This document shows, piece after piece, positions 17,060-24,715 of a DNA stretch of 33,767 bases. Under the pieces are notes generated by a model that saw only the letters and a list, made by a program, of their open reading frames with translations, did no database searches and was not told where the DNA came from. Made by a program: the position numbers and the translations under genes. Source of the stretch: Clostridiales bacterium (GTDB lineage Bacteria; Bacillota; Clostridia; Oscillospirales; Oscillospiraceae); assembly GCA_020860385.1 (NCBI GenBank), contig JAJBUK010000010.1, positions 1-33,767 on the forward strand, read 5' to 3'. Position 1 is the first letter of the stretch, and each line of letters opens with the position of its first letter.

Positions 17060-17772
17060 AGATTTTAGCGCTGGAATCCTCCGCCAAGGCGGCGTCGGTG
17101 GCTGTGTGCCGGGACGCCTTCCTGCTGGCGGAAGCGTATCAGAATAACGGCATGACCCACAGCACAACGCTGCTGCCCATGTGCGAAAGCCTGCTGAAAA
17201 ACGTGGGGCTGACGCTGAGCGACATCGACCTGATCGCCTGCGCCAACGGCCCAGGCTCCTTCACCGGGCTGCGCATCGGCCTGTCCACGGCAAAGGGGCT
17301 GGCCTGGCCGGAGGAGAAGCCCTGTGTGGGGGTGTCCACCCTGGAGGCGATGGCGTGGAACGCCAGCATGGTGCCCAGCGTGATTTGCTGCGCCATGGAC
17401 GCCCGGCGCAGCCAGGTGTACAACGCCCTGTTTGAAAGCGACGGCCGGGGAACGCTCACCCGGCTAACGGAGGACAGGGCTATCAGCCTGGAGGAGCTGT
17501 TTGCCTCGGAAAAAATGGGGAAAACCCCGCAATTTCTAGTTGGCGATGGGGCGGAACTGTGCTATAATTATGGGAAGGAGAGGGGCTTTGACCTGGTGCT
17601 TGCCCCGGAAAATCTGCGGCATCAAAGGGCCTGGGGGGTTGCGCGGGCGGCCCTCCGGCTGCTGGAGACGGAGCAGCCCCGCACCGGCAGTGCACTGGAG
17701 GCCCGATACCTTCGGCTGAGCCAGGCGGAGCGGGAGCGCCGTGAACGGCTGAACGCGAAGCAGACCCCCTGA
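17056..17772 (+). CDS. tsaB: tRNA threonylcarbamoyladenosine biosynthesis protein TsaB
   Basis: Non-catalytic ASKHA-fold partner of TsaD in t6A synthesis. 238 residues from TTG 17056, which overlaps the tsaE stop (TTGA) and has GGAAGG just upstream. The N-terminal [15 protein letters not shown] is typical, as is the hallmark [22 protein letters not shown] (residues 63-84, quoted in parts: [10 protein letters not shown], then [12 protein letters not shown]). [12 protein letters not shown] is the expected beta-hairpin region. The C terminus ends in a charged ERERRERLN tail. rimI and tsaD, common neighbours in Firmicutes, are not here. A promoter-like sequence inside the gene (17540-17568) may drive upp. 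Confidence 0.94.
   Translation: MKILALESSAKAASVAVCRDAFLLAEAYQNNGMTHSTTLLPMCESLLKNVGLTLSDIDLIACANGPGSFTGLRIGLSTAKGLAWPEEKPCVGVSTLEAMAWNASMVPSVICCAMDARRSQVYNALFESDGRGTLTRLTEDRAISLEELFASEKMGKTPQFLVGDGAELCYNYGKERGFDLVLAPENLRHQRAWGVARAALRLLETEQPRTGSALEARYLRLSQAERERRERLNAKQTP
17540..17568 (+). promoter_or_regulatory. Promoter-like sequence inside tsaB, candidate upp promoter
   Basis: TTGGCG (17540-17545), 17-nt spacer ending TGC, TATAAT (17563-17568). No promoter is visible in the 46-nt tsaB-upp gap, so this element 250 nt upstream is the best candidate for independent upp expression. Confidence 0.5.
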
Positions 17773-17818
17773 TGCGGTCAGAGGCCACAACTTTCAAGAT
17801 AAGAAGGAGCGCGTTTCT

Positions 17819-18463
17819 ATGTTGTACAAAGACAATCCGAAGCTGCACGTTCTGGAGCATCCGCTGATTTCCCACAAGCTGGCGATTTTGCGGAATGAAA
17901 AGACCGGCACCCATGAGTTCCGCGTCATCGTCGCGGAGATTGCCACCCTCATCACCTATGAAGCCACCCGGAATATGCCTACGGAGCCGGTGGACGTGCA
18001 GACTCCGGTGGGCGTTGCCCATTGCCAGACCCTCAGCGGCAAGAAGGTGGCCATCGTGCCCATCCTCCGCGCCGGGCTGGGGATGGTGGACGGCATACTG
18101 AACCTGCTGCCCTCCGCCAAGGTGGGGCATATCGGCCTGTACCGCGACCCGGAGACCCTGGCACCGGTGGAGTATTATTGCAAAATGCCCCCGGACATTG
18201 CGGAGCGGGATGTCATCATCGTGGACCCCATGCTGGCCACCGGCGGCAGCGCATCTGCGGCCATCCAGTTTATGAAGGAGTACGGCTGCAAAAAAATCAC
18301 TATGATGAACATTATCGCGGCTCCGGAGGGGATGGACTGCATTGCCAGGGAGCATCCCGATGTGGAGATCTATGTGGCTGCGTTGGACGACTGTTTGAAT
18401 GAGCACGGTTACATCGTCCCCGGCCTGGGCGATGCCGGAGACCGAATTTTTGGCACAAAATAA
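17819..18463 (+). CDS. upp: Uracil phosphoribosyltransferase
   Basis: Pyrimidine salvage enzyme: uracil plus PRPP to UMP and pyrophosphate, in the cytoplasm. 214 residues, close to the usual 209. It contains [11 protein letters not shown] at residues 82-92, the PRPP-binding loop [10 protein letters not shown] at 136-145, and the uracil-binding C terminus [20 protein letters not shown] 17819 has a good SD (AAGAAGGAG, 9-nt spacing). It is followed by a strong terminator, which closes the housekeeping part of the window. Confidence 0.97.
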   Translation: MLYKDNPKLHVLEHPLISHKLAILRNEKTGTHEFRVIVAEIATLITYEATRNMPTEPVDVQTPVGVAHCQTLSGKKVAIVPILRAGLGMVDGILNLLPSAKVGHIGLYRDPETLAPVEYYCKMPPDIAERDVIIVDPMLATGGSASAAIQFMKEYGCKKITMMNIIAAPEGMDCIAREHPDVEIYVAALDDCLNEHGYIVPGLGDAGDRIFGTK

Positions 18464-18477
18464 GAGAATCGCAGGAG

Positions 18478-18517
18478 CGGGCGGAAAATACGAATCTGTA
18501 TTTTCCGCCCGTTTTTT
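18478..18517 (+). terminator. Rho-independent terminator of upp
   Basis: A 14-bp perfect stem, CGGGCGGAAAATAC with GTATTTTCCGCCCG (18478-18491/18498-18511), with a 6-nt loop and six T's. Confidence 0.95.
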
Positions 18518-18819
18518 GCTGGAAAATGCAGGACGGATGGAACCGGTGACAGTGCATACGGCAGCGCGGATTTTGAAAAGAAAAAACGAAAATACGTTTA
18601 AACGCGGTCTGAATTTATAAAAACAGACTTATTTGATGAGCCTCCAAGTGCAAAAGCGGGAGCGAGGCATCTTTGGCAAAACATGCGTGAAGGAGACAAA
18701 AACAACCTTTTTTCTGCACAAAAAATCCCCGGATAAATCAGACGCTGATGGACGACTGTCGGAAACGACTCCAGGAGCAGACAGGGTGGGAAAGGTTGAC
18801 GCGCGGGTCAGAAATGCCG

Positions 18820-18843
18820 AAAACGTTGATAAATCAACGTTTT
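18820..18843. repeat. 24-bp near-perfect palindrome upstream of the capsule promoter
   Basis: Arms AAAACGTTGAT (18820-18830) and ATCAACGTTTT (18833-18843) are exact inverted copies separated by AA. It lies about 90 nt upstream of the -35 box and ends 16 nt before the G tract. It could be an operator for a dimeric regulator or a recombination site; there is no real T-run, so a terminator is less likely. Confidence 0.6.
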
Positions 18844-18859
18844 CATGTTAAAAATACGT

Positions 18860-18869
18860 GGGGGGGGGG
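18860..18869 (+). repeat. Ten-G homopolymer upstream of the capsule promoter
   Basis: Ten consecutive G's, followed by TAGACACC. The tract begins 72 nt upstream of the -35 box. Similar G tracts lie in two capsule-modifying genes (26897-26904 and 31586-31594). The GGGTAGACACCT sequence it forms is nearly the same as a unit of the repeat cluster at 25104-25114. Confidence 0.8.
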
Positions 18870-18931
18870 TAGACACCTTCTCTTCCAACTAAACGAAAAC
18901 AATTTCGTCCTGCAAAATTTGCAGAAACTAG

Positions 18932-18959
18932 TTGACTTTCATTTCCATTGTGCTATAAT
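18932..18959 (+). promoter_or_regulatory. Main promoter of the capsule/EPS operon
   Basis: TTGACT (18932-18937), 16-nt spacer ending TGC, TATAAT (18954-18959): a strong extended -10 promoter. Transcription would start near 18966, leaving a leader of about 360 nt before the first gene. Confidence 0.85.
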
Positions 18960-18965
18960 AGCTTC

Positions 18966-19326
18966 AGTCGCTTGAGTGCTTTTTATTCATGATTTGGGTA
19001 GATTTTGCTGGAAAACGGTTGCTTGCCCTTCAACATGAGGGGAACCTTGCATCAAATATGGTGATTTTGATTGCAAAGGAATTGGAACCGGCCTGAATTT
19101 TGTGCAATATGTCCGGCCGGACGGCGTGAGCTATGGAATTTGAATGCGTTAGGGTGTGAAGCCGTTTCACACTAGGAGTTAATTGACGTCAAGCCGAGCT
19201 GGCTGACTAGCACGTTTAGGGCGTGCAAAGCCGCTTTGTTTTAGGAGGTAATCGATACAACGGCTCCTCCAGTGATACAAGTGCTCAGGGAAAGCCTATA
19301 GGCGAAAGTACACAAGGAAAGGAATC
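18966..19326 (+). other. Long structured leader of the capsule operon with a tandem hairpin repeat
   Basis: About 360 nt of non-coding leader. It contains a perfect palindrome GTCCGGCCGGAC (19111-19122) and two imperfect copies of one element about 68 nt apart. Copy 1 starts at TAGGG 19150, has hairpin GTGTGAA/TTCACAC around GCCG, then TAGGAGTTAATTGA. Copy 2 starts at TAGGG 19217, has hairpin CAAAG/CTTTG around CCG, then TAGGAGGTAATCGA. In copy 2, AGGAG can also pair with CTCCT at 19264-19268. A GCC-TATA-GGC hairpin follows near 19295. I recognise no known riboswitch. The long structured leader before a polysaccharide operon suggests attenuation or processive antitermination, which is inference. 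Confidence 0.55.
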
Positions 19327-20118
19327 ATGAGTGGCATGAACGAGGAACAGAATCGCAATCCCAGGGAGAACAGCGATGAGGTGGAGATCGATCTCCTGCC
19401 CCTGCTGAAGGCGCTGTGGAAGGGGGCGTGGCTGATTGTCACGGCGGCGCTGCTGGCCGGAAGTATCTTCTACCTTGGGACGAAGACGTTTGTCACCCCC
19501 ACTTATCAGGCGAGCTTTACCGCATATGTGAATAACCGCACCGCCTCGACCGAGAGCACCTCTACCCTGACCAGCTCCGATCTGACTGCGGCCAAGTCTT
19601 TGGTTTATACCTATGTGCAGATTTTGACTGGACGCACCGTGCTGGAATCTGCGGCGGCAGAGGCCGGCGTGGATTATGATTATACGGAGCTGTCGGAGTA
19701 CATCTCCGCAGACGTGGTGGATGACACGGAAATCATCGAAGTAACGGTGACGGTGGATTCCCCCGAAACGGCGCTGGCGCTGGCGGAGGCCATGGCGGAT
19801 ACTGCGCCCGATTATGTTGCTGAAATCGTGGAGGGGTCCTCCATGCAAATCATAGACGCGCCTGTGTTGCCTACCAGCATTTATTCCCCCAGCTACCTGA
19901 AGAATGCTGCTATCGGCGGCTTTTTGGGCGCTGTTCTGGCGGCTGCGGTGATTGTCCTGCGTGAGCTGCTGGATGACACTGTGAAGGACGAACAGGAGAT
20001 CGAAAAGCGCTTCGGTGTCAGCGTAGTGGGCGTCATCCCCGATTTGGCATCGACGGAAAAGCAGGGCTATGGTTATGGCTACGGCTATGGGCAGAAGAGG
20101 AAAGGGAGCGCTGAGTAA
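19327..20118 (+). CDS. Wzz/CpsC-type polysaccharide co-polymerase
   Basis: Chain-length regulator and activator of the partner tyrosine kinase in Wzy-dependent capsule synthesis. 263 residues: an acidic N terminus with EVEIDLLPLLKALWKG, a first membrane helix (about 38-55), an extracytoplasmic Wzz domain, the Pro-rich LPTSIYSPSYLKN before the second helix (about 200-216), and a cytoplasmic tail. The tail ends with GYGYGYGYG, a short Tyr-Gly repeat not usual in the family; these tyrosines could be kinase targets (inference). ATG 19327 is preceded by AAGGAAAGGA. First gene of the operon; the kinase gene starts directly after the stop. Confidence 0.93.
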   Translation: MSGMNEEQNRNPRENSDEVEIDLLPLLKALWKGAWLIVTAALLAGSIFYLGTKTFVTPTYQASFTAYVNNRTASTESTSTLTSSDLTAAKSLVYTYVQILTGRTVLESAAAEAGVDYDYTELSEYISADVVDDTEIIEVTVTVDSPETALALAEAMADTAPDYVAEIVEGSSMQIIDAPVLPTSIYSPSYLKNAAIGGFLGAVLAAAVIVLRELLDDTVKDEQEIEKRFGVSVVGVIPDLASTEKQGYGYGYGYGQKRKGSAE

Positions 20119-20832
20119 ATGGCTATTTTCGGAAAACAAAAGAATAAGAAGCGGGATGGAGACAGCGATGAATTTTTGCTCCGCGAGGATGCCTCCTTTT
20201 CCATCCAGGAGGCATATAAGGCGCTGCGGACGAATGTGCAGTTCTCCATGCCGGGCGGGGGAGCGAAGTGTATCGGTATCACCAGCTCGGCCCAGAGCGA
20301 AGGCAAGAGTATGAATACAGTGAACCTGGCGGTATCCTTTGGCCAAATCGGGAAGCGTGTCTTGCTCATTGACTGCGATATGCGCCTGCCTACCGTTGCC
20401 ACCAAGCTGAATGTACCGGGGCAGCCCGGTCTGAGCAATGTGCTGGTGGGAGAGAGCACTTTGGATAAGGCGATTCGGTCCGCAGAGGCCGAGCATATTG
20501 ACGTACTGCCCGCTGGTACGATTCCGCCTGACCCTACCAGCCTGCTGGAGTCTGAGCAGATGGAAAAGCTGCTGGAGACGGTGCGGCAGGATTATGACTA
20601 TATCTTTATTGACCTACCTCCGGTGACAACGGTGGCGGATGGTCTCATTTTGGCAAAGCATGTTGATGGATTCCTGCTGGTGGTCAAGCACGGCCAGTCC
20701 CAGTATCGGGCGATTAGCGCCATGATGAATCAGCTCAAGTTCGCCAACGCGAAGGTGTTGGGCTTTATCTATGCGAATGCCCCGGCCAGCGGAAAGAAGT
20801 ACTATCATGGCTACTATGGCTATGCAAAATGA
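20119..20832 (+). CDS. Capsular tyrosine-protein kinase (BY-kinase, CpsD/EpsB type)
   Basis: Cytoplasmic autokinase that works with the Wzz-like protein to control polysaccharide assembly. 237 residues. It has Walker A TSSAQSEGKS at 55-64, Walker A' LLIDCDMRLP at 82-91 and Walker B IFIDLPP near 164-170. The C terminus is a tyrosine cluster, KKYYHGYYGYAK, the classical autophosphorylation tail. EAYKALRTNVQFS at about 31-43 is the usual oligomerisation motif. Its stop is followed without a gap by overlapping phosphatase translation (11-nt overlap). Confidence 0.95.
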   Translation: MAIFGKQKNKKRDGDSDEFLLREDASFSIQEAYKALRTNVQFSMPGGGAKCIGITSSAQSEGKSMNTVNLAVSFGQIGKRVLLIDCDMRLPTVATKLNVPGQPGLSNVLVGESTLDKAIRSAEAEHIDVLPAGTIPPDPTSLLESEQMEKLLETVRQDYDYIFIDLPPVTTVADGLILAKHVDGFLLVVKHGQSQYRAISAMMNQLKFANAKVLGFIYANAPASGKKYYHGYYGYAK

Positions 20833-21565
20833 AGGCCGCTATTACGACCTGCACAGCCACATCCTGCCCGGAATGGATGACGGCTACCGCAGCTGTGAGC
20901 GCTCTGCTGAGGCGCTCCGGCTGAGTGTGGAGCAGGGCGTCGCCGGGATGATGGCCACCTCTCACTATTATCCAAAGGAGACGGTGGGACGCTTCCTGGA
21001 GCGCAGGGAGGCGGCGTATCAGTCGCTGATGGCGTACCTTGAAAAAGAGGGAAGCCCGGCCCCGGAGCTGTGTCTGGGGGCGGAGGTGGCGTATCATTCC
21101 GGCCTGATTTATGAGGAACGGCTGGAGGAGCTGTGTCTGGGCGCCTCCAGGTATCTGCTGTTGGAAATGCCCTTTTCCAGGTGGGCGCCCAGCGTGCTGC
21201 GGGATGTGCAGGCGATGCGCAGCGTGCGGGGAATCACCCCGGTGATTGCCCATGTGGAGCGCTATTGGCAGATGCAGGATAAACGTACCATGGCCAGCCT
21301 GCTGGACATGGATGTGCTGATTCAAATGAATGCGGAGGTGTTCCTTGCCCCGCGGATCCGCAGAATGGCGCGGAAGCTGCTGAAGCAAGGTGTTGTTCAG
21401 GTGATGGGGTCCGATACGCATAATCTGGACAGCCGTCCGCCTAACCTTGGGCTTGCCCTACAGGAATTGGAGTCCGGAAGGCTGGCAGAGTACTGCGAAG
21501 AAGTGAACCGTCACAGCAGAAGGGTTTTTATGGCAGCCCAGGGCAAAGGAGAGAAAAGAGCATGA
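20822..21565 (+). CDS. PHP-type protein-tyrosine phosphatase (CpsB/YwqE family)
   Basis: Mn-dependent phosphatase that dephosphorylates the BY-kinase. 247 residues from ATG 20822. Metal-binding motifs are all present: DLHSHILPGMDDG at about 9-21, GAEVAYH near 87, AHVERY near 143 and GSDTHN near 200. Earlier in-frame ATGs (20771, 20807, 20816) lie inside the kinase gene; I prefer 20822 because the family starts just before DLHSH. The kinase-phosphatase pair is transcribed together, as in streptococcal and Bacillus EPS loci. Confidence 0.93.
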   Translation: MQNEGRYYDLHSHILPGMDDGYRSCERSAEALRLSVEQGVAGMMATSHYYPKETVGRFLERREAAYQSLMAYLEKEGSPAPELCLGAEVAYHSGLIYEERLEELCLGASRYLLLEMPFSRWAPSVLRDVQAMRSVRGITPVIAHVERYWQMQDKRTMASLLDMDVLIQMNAEVFLAPRIRRMARKLLKQGVVQVMGSDTHNLDSRPPNLGLALQELESGRLAEYCEEVNRHSRRVFMAAQGKGEKRA

Positions 21566-22554
21566 AGCGAGCGGGAAAGGTCGTCCTGTGCCTGTTGGCG
21601 GTGGCGCTGGCTGCTTATCTGATGCTGGTGGATTATCCGGCGCTGATGGCGACGTTGAACGGAAACAACGAAGCGGAGCGCTCTGTTGAAGTTCAGAATG
21701 CGGCGGATTCCAGCGAGGCAGAGGCGGAGAAATCGGAAGCGGCTGCCGAGGATGATGGGGAGAGCAGTGCAGAATCCCTGAAAGAACAGAAAGCGGAATT
21801 GGAAGCAGAGCTGGAAGCGCTGTATCAGCAATGTGAACCGACCAGTGTGGCCCTCTGCTTTGACCAGCTATCCGCCCTTGTGTACACAGACATTTATCCC
21901 GCCCTTTCCGAGGCTGGGGATGTTGGCACAGTCGTGTTCACCAATAGCTGGCTGACCGGCGACAACGGCAGGATTCAAACCGCAGGATTTACTGCCATGG
22001 TGAACGCAGGCTGGAGTTATGCCGTAGGCGGGGACAGCACGCTGGAGTTGACCGGAACGGAGGAGGAAATAGTCGCTGCCTGGCAGGCTCGTCTGGAAAC
22101 CTACCTGGACCGGATTCGGGTCCGCTCAGGGGTAAGACCTACGATTTACTGCTTCCGGGAAGGGGAATACCTGCCCGCTTATGATGAGATTTTGGAATCC
22201 CTTGGGTTTACGACAATTCGTTACTACCCGGAGGACGCAGCGGAGGATGATGGGGAGAGCGCACTGTTGAAAGTAGTGGGCATTCCGATTTCGGAGGAAT
22301 CAGAGGCCAATGAAATTTTGGACGAACTGCGGGCGTACCCTGGCGCAATACTGGTCGCTCAGGTGACAAATAATGCACAGGCGGAACACTGTCTGTCCCT
22401 GGTAGAGGAATTGAAGGAAAGCGATGCTGTGACTTTCACAGCATTTCATGCAGCGGCAGAGGCGGCGGCGGATGAGGAGCAGCAGGCGTTGCGCACGGAG
22501 ATATTGGAGAAAGAGGCGGCGCTGGACGTGCTGAAAGCGCAGACAGCCGAGTGA
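21562..22554 (+). CDS. Membrane-anchored, probably inactive polysaccharide-deacetylase-like protein
   Basis: 330 residues: a signal anchor (about 7-25), an acidic low-complexity segment (about 40-75), a coiled coil (about 75-93), then a region laid out like a NodB deacetylase (SVALCFDQ, VYTDIYPALSEAGDVGTVVF, FTAMVNAGWSYAVGG, and RPTIYCFREGEYLPAYDEIL). The usual FDDG and HxxxH metal motifs appear as FDQL and YAVGG, so catalysis looks lost. The C terminus is again helical (EKEAALDVLKAQ). Start ATG 21562 overlaps the phosphatase stop and has AAAGGAGAG upstream. Its place in the operon suggests a structural or sensing role in polymer assembly. The fold call is pattern-based and uncertain; function unknown. 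Confidence 0.6.
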   Translation: MKRAGKVVLCLLAVALAAYLMLVDYPALMATLNGNNEAERSVEVQNAADSSEAEAEKSEAAAEDDGESSAESLKEQKAELEAELEALYQQCEPTSVALCFDQLSALVYTDIYPALSEAGDVGTVVFTNSWLTGDNGRIQTAGFTAMVNAGWSYAVGGDSTLELTGTEEEIVAAWQARLETYLDRIRVRSGVRPTIYCFREGEYLPAYDEILESLGFTTIRYYPEDAAEDDGESALLKVVGIPISEESEANEILDELRAYPGAILVAQVTNNAQAEHCLSLVEELKESDAVTFTAFHAAAEAAADEEQQALRTEILEKEAALDVLKAQTAE

Positions 22555-22597
22555 GCCGCAGGAGTCGGGAGCAAAGAGGAACACGGAGGTAAGGAGT

Positions 22598-23290
22598 ATG
22601 AAGGATTTTATGTTGGAGAACGCGGAAAGTGCAGCCCAGCAGGATGAAGTGGTCTTGGATCGCAAAGCAGAGCTGTATCGTAAACGCCGTTATTGGGTGC
22701 TCCGGAGGGGGCAGGATATCCTCTTTTCAACAATCGCGTTGCTGGTTTTATGGCCGTTCCTGTTGTTGGTGGCGCTGGTGATTTACATAGATGACCCCCA
22801 CGGAAGTCCCATTTTTAAGCAAACCCGCTGTGGCAGAAACGGCAAAACCTTTCAACTCTACAAATTCCGGAGTATGTATGTGGATGCAGAGGAGCGGCTT
22901 GAGGAGCTTCTGGATGAAAATGAGATGGACGGGCCTGCGTTTAAAATCAAGAATGACCCCCGTATCACCAGAGTCGGGCATATTCTGCGGCGCACCAGCA
23001 TTGATGAGCTGCCCCAGCTTTGGAACATTCTGAAAGGCGACATGAGCATCGTAGGCCCCCGTCCGGCGCTGCCCCGGGAGGTCGAGATGTATGACAGCTA
23101 TCAGCGGCAGCGGATGTACGTCACGCCGGGGTTGACCTGCTATTGGCAGATTCAGCCGAACCGGAACGAAATTTCATTTGAAGATTGGATGGCACTGGAT
23201 ATTCAGTATATCCAGGAGCGTAACTTCTGGGTGGACTGGAAGATCATTTTTAAGACAGTTAAGGTCGTGCTGACCGGGCAGGGCGAGTAA
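22598..23290 (+). CDS. Initiating sugar phosphotransferase (WcaJ/CpsE family)
   Basis: Transfers the first hexose-1-phosphate to undecaprenyl phosphate, committing a sugar to the polysaccharide repeat unit; membrane protein. 230 residues: a basic N terminus, one hydrophobic segment (about 41-64), then the catalytic domain with FKQTRCGRNGKTF, KFRSM, RRTSIDELPQLWNILKGD and MSIVGPRPALPRE, all hallmark motifs, and a C-terminal WQIQPNR. It is the short form without the polytopic N-terminal domain. SD GGAGGTAAGGAG lies upstream of ATG 22598; ATG 22610 is possible. Last gene of the GC-rich assembly module. Confidence 0.95.
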   Translation: MKDFMLENAESAAQQDEVVLDRKAELYRKRRYWVLRRGQDILFSTIALLVLWPFLLLVALVIYIDDPHGSPIFKQTRCGRNGKTFQLYKFRSMYVDAEERLEELLDENEMDGPAFKIKNDPRITRVGHILRRTSIDELPQLWNILKGDMSIVGPRPALPREVEMYDSYQRQRMYVTPGLTCYWQIQPNRNEISFEDWMALDIQYIQERNFWVDWKIIFKTVKVVLTGQGE

Positions 23291-23986
23291 CGCTGTGGAG
23301 CGTGATAGCGGCCCGGACGTTCCAGGAAAACTGGGCTGCGGTTGCGCGATAGGGGATTGATGGAAGCTGCGTTCAGAGACTGAGATGAGTGCGAAGAAGG
23401 GCAAATGGGAGTTTGTAAAATAATAAGGGCGACAATCTGAGGAATCGCTGATTTTTCGGTGATTTCTGATGGGGCTTGACATAGAGATATTCGAGAGGGA
23501 ATAAGCAAGAAGGAAAAAGTCAGTTTACATAACGGTATTGCGCCTGTTACAGATGATGGAGACACAATAGGGATAATATAAGAGATATAATAGAGACAAA
23601 CCTGGGAAAGAGCTTGAAAACTCAAGGTCAACTGCCCGCCGGGTTCATCTCCAAAAGCCAATTTTGTGCAAGGTCAAGATCAAGGCGGGCAGCCTAAGAG
23701 GAACAAAGAAAAACTGTTTCAGGCTGCTCTCTATTGACCCAAAAAAGAAAGAGCACAAAATTGAAGAAGGAGGAGGTTGAACCAGACCCGCGGCGGATTG
23801 TCCAGGAGACGATCACAGCGAGTCTGGTTTTGTTGCGTAAAAGGAGTACAGATAGGATGAAGAATCGAGTACGAGGCAGTTCAAAAGAGGCAGGTACATC
23901 AAATGGGTATGACAGTTAATGCGTCCTCCTGGACTCAAGAAAATCATCAATGCCATATTGCGAAATAAACGAGGAGAGAACGAGAA
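23291..23986. other. Structured non-coding segment at the composition boundary
   Basis: About 700 nt with no supported gene. It holds a promoter-like TTGACA (23476-23481) with AATAAG 18 nt later, and an inverted repeat CTGCCCGCC/GGCGGGCAG (23632-23640/23684-23692) whose right arm overlaps a second one, CAGCCT/AGGCTG (23690-23695/23721-23726), so the two stems would compete. A long hairpin lies at 23780-23829. GC-rich sequence gives way to AT-rich sequence across this segment. Confidence 0.55.
23780..23829 (+). terminator. Long hairpin with T-rich tail upstream of the dehydrogenase gene
   Basis: Outer arms AACCAGAC (23780-23787) and GTCTGGTT (23822-23829) enclose an inner stem GATTGTC/GACGATC (23796-23802/23808-23814), and TTTGTTG follows. 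It could end transcription from the upstream module or act as an attenuator before 23987. Confidence 0.5.
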
Positions 23987-24688
23987 ATGAGCAACTTGAA
24001 AATTGCAGTAGCTGGAACTGGTCATGTTGGACTATCAATTGCAACGCTACTGGCTCAACATAACACAGTGACAGCGGTAGATATTATACCGGAAAAGGTG
24101 GAACTGATAAATCAACGAAAGTCCCCCATTCAGGATGAGTATATAGAAAAATATCTGGCAGAGAAGGCGCTTGACCTGACCGCCACACTGGATGGTAAGG
24201 CTGCATATTCTTCTGCTGATTTCGTTGTTATAGCGGCACCGACCAACTACGATAGTAAAAAGAATTTCTTTGACACATCTGCTGTGGAAGCAGTTATAGA
24301 ACTGGTTATTGAGAACAATCCTGATGCAATCATGGTGATCAAATCTACGATACCGGTTGGATATACGGCAAGTGTAAGAGAAAAGTTCCATTGCGACAAT
24401 ATCATATTTAGTCCAGAGTTCCTCCGAGAGTCTAAAGCACTTTATGATAATCTGTATCCTTCGAGAATTATTGTCGGTACGGACGTTGAGAATGCAAGGC
24501 TTGTTAAAGCGGCTAACACCTTTGCAGGATTACTACAGGAGGGCGCGATTAAAGAGAACATTGACACCCTCATCATGGGATTTACAGAGGCGGAAGCAGT
24601 AAAACTGTTTGCAAATGTTTACCCAACAAAAAAAGTTTTAAATCTCAGCGTCAGCGCTAGTATAAAACACAGTTTTTTGGCAGCCTGA
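23987..24688 (+). pseudogene. UDP-glucose 6-dehydrogenase, 3'-truncated
   Basis: The N-terminal NAD-binding half of a UDP-glucose/GDP-mannose dehydrogenase: [10 protein letters not shown] (8-17), [39 protein letters not shown], and [14 protein letters not shown]. After about residue 213 the sequence leaves the family ([21 protein letters not shown]) and stops at 233 residues; intact enzymes have about 390-420. The missing part carries the catalytic Cys (GGYCLPKD-type motif) and the UDP-sugar site, so it cannot make UDP-glucuronate. SD GAGGAGAG precedes ATG 23987. A 12-bp inverted repeat, GTTTCAGGCTGC (23716-23727) and GCAGCCTGAAAC (24680-24691), flanks the ORF. Truncation probably came from recombination at the repeat cluster that follows. 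Confidence 0.85.
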
Positions 24689-24715
24689 AACGGCCTGAAA
24701 AGCTCCAGAAAAGTA

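Larger units (their letters stand above)
18518..18931. other. Intergenic region upstream of the capsule promoter, no convincing gene
   Basis: Between the upp terminator and the capsule promoter I see no supported gene. Short open frames of about 70 codons (18633-18851 and 18748-18975) have no recognisable features and no convincing SD. The region does hold a long palindrome (18820-18843), a ten-base G tract (18860-18869), and the small palindrome TGCAAAATTTGCA (18911-18923). Base composition is already lower in GC than upp. Confidence 0.6.

Noticed and set aside
18633-18975. Short open frames of about 72-75 codons across the G10 tract
   Set aside because: No convincing SD, no recognisable sequence, and they run into the capsule promoter; a coding role for the tract is less likely than a regulatory one.
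19145-19275. c-di-GMP (GEMM) riboswitch, because of the GCAAAGCC string at 19225
   Set aside because: The other conserved blocks and the two-helix architecture are not present; only a short string matches.
19285-20496. 403-codon open frame on the minus strand across the Wzz and kinase genes
   Set aside because: Overlaps two well-supported genes; composition is His/Arg/Gly-rich and typical of antisense shadows.
23203-23661. 152-codon minus-strand open frame in the gap after the priming transferase
   Set aside because: Overlaps the end of a certain gene, has no motif and no SD; probably chance in a relaxed-composition region.
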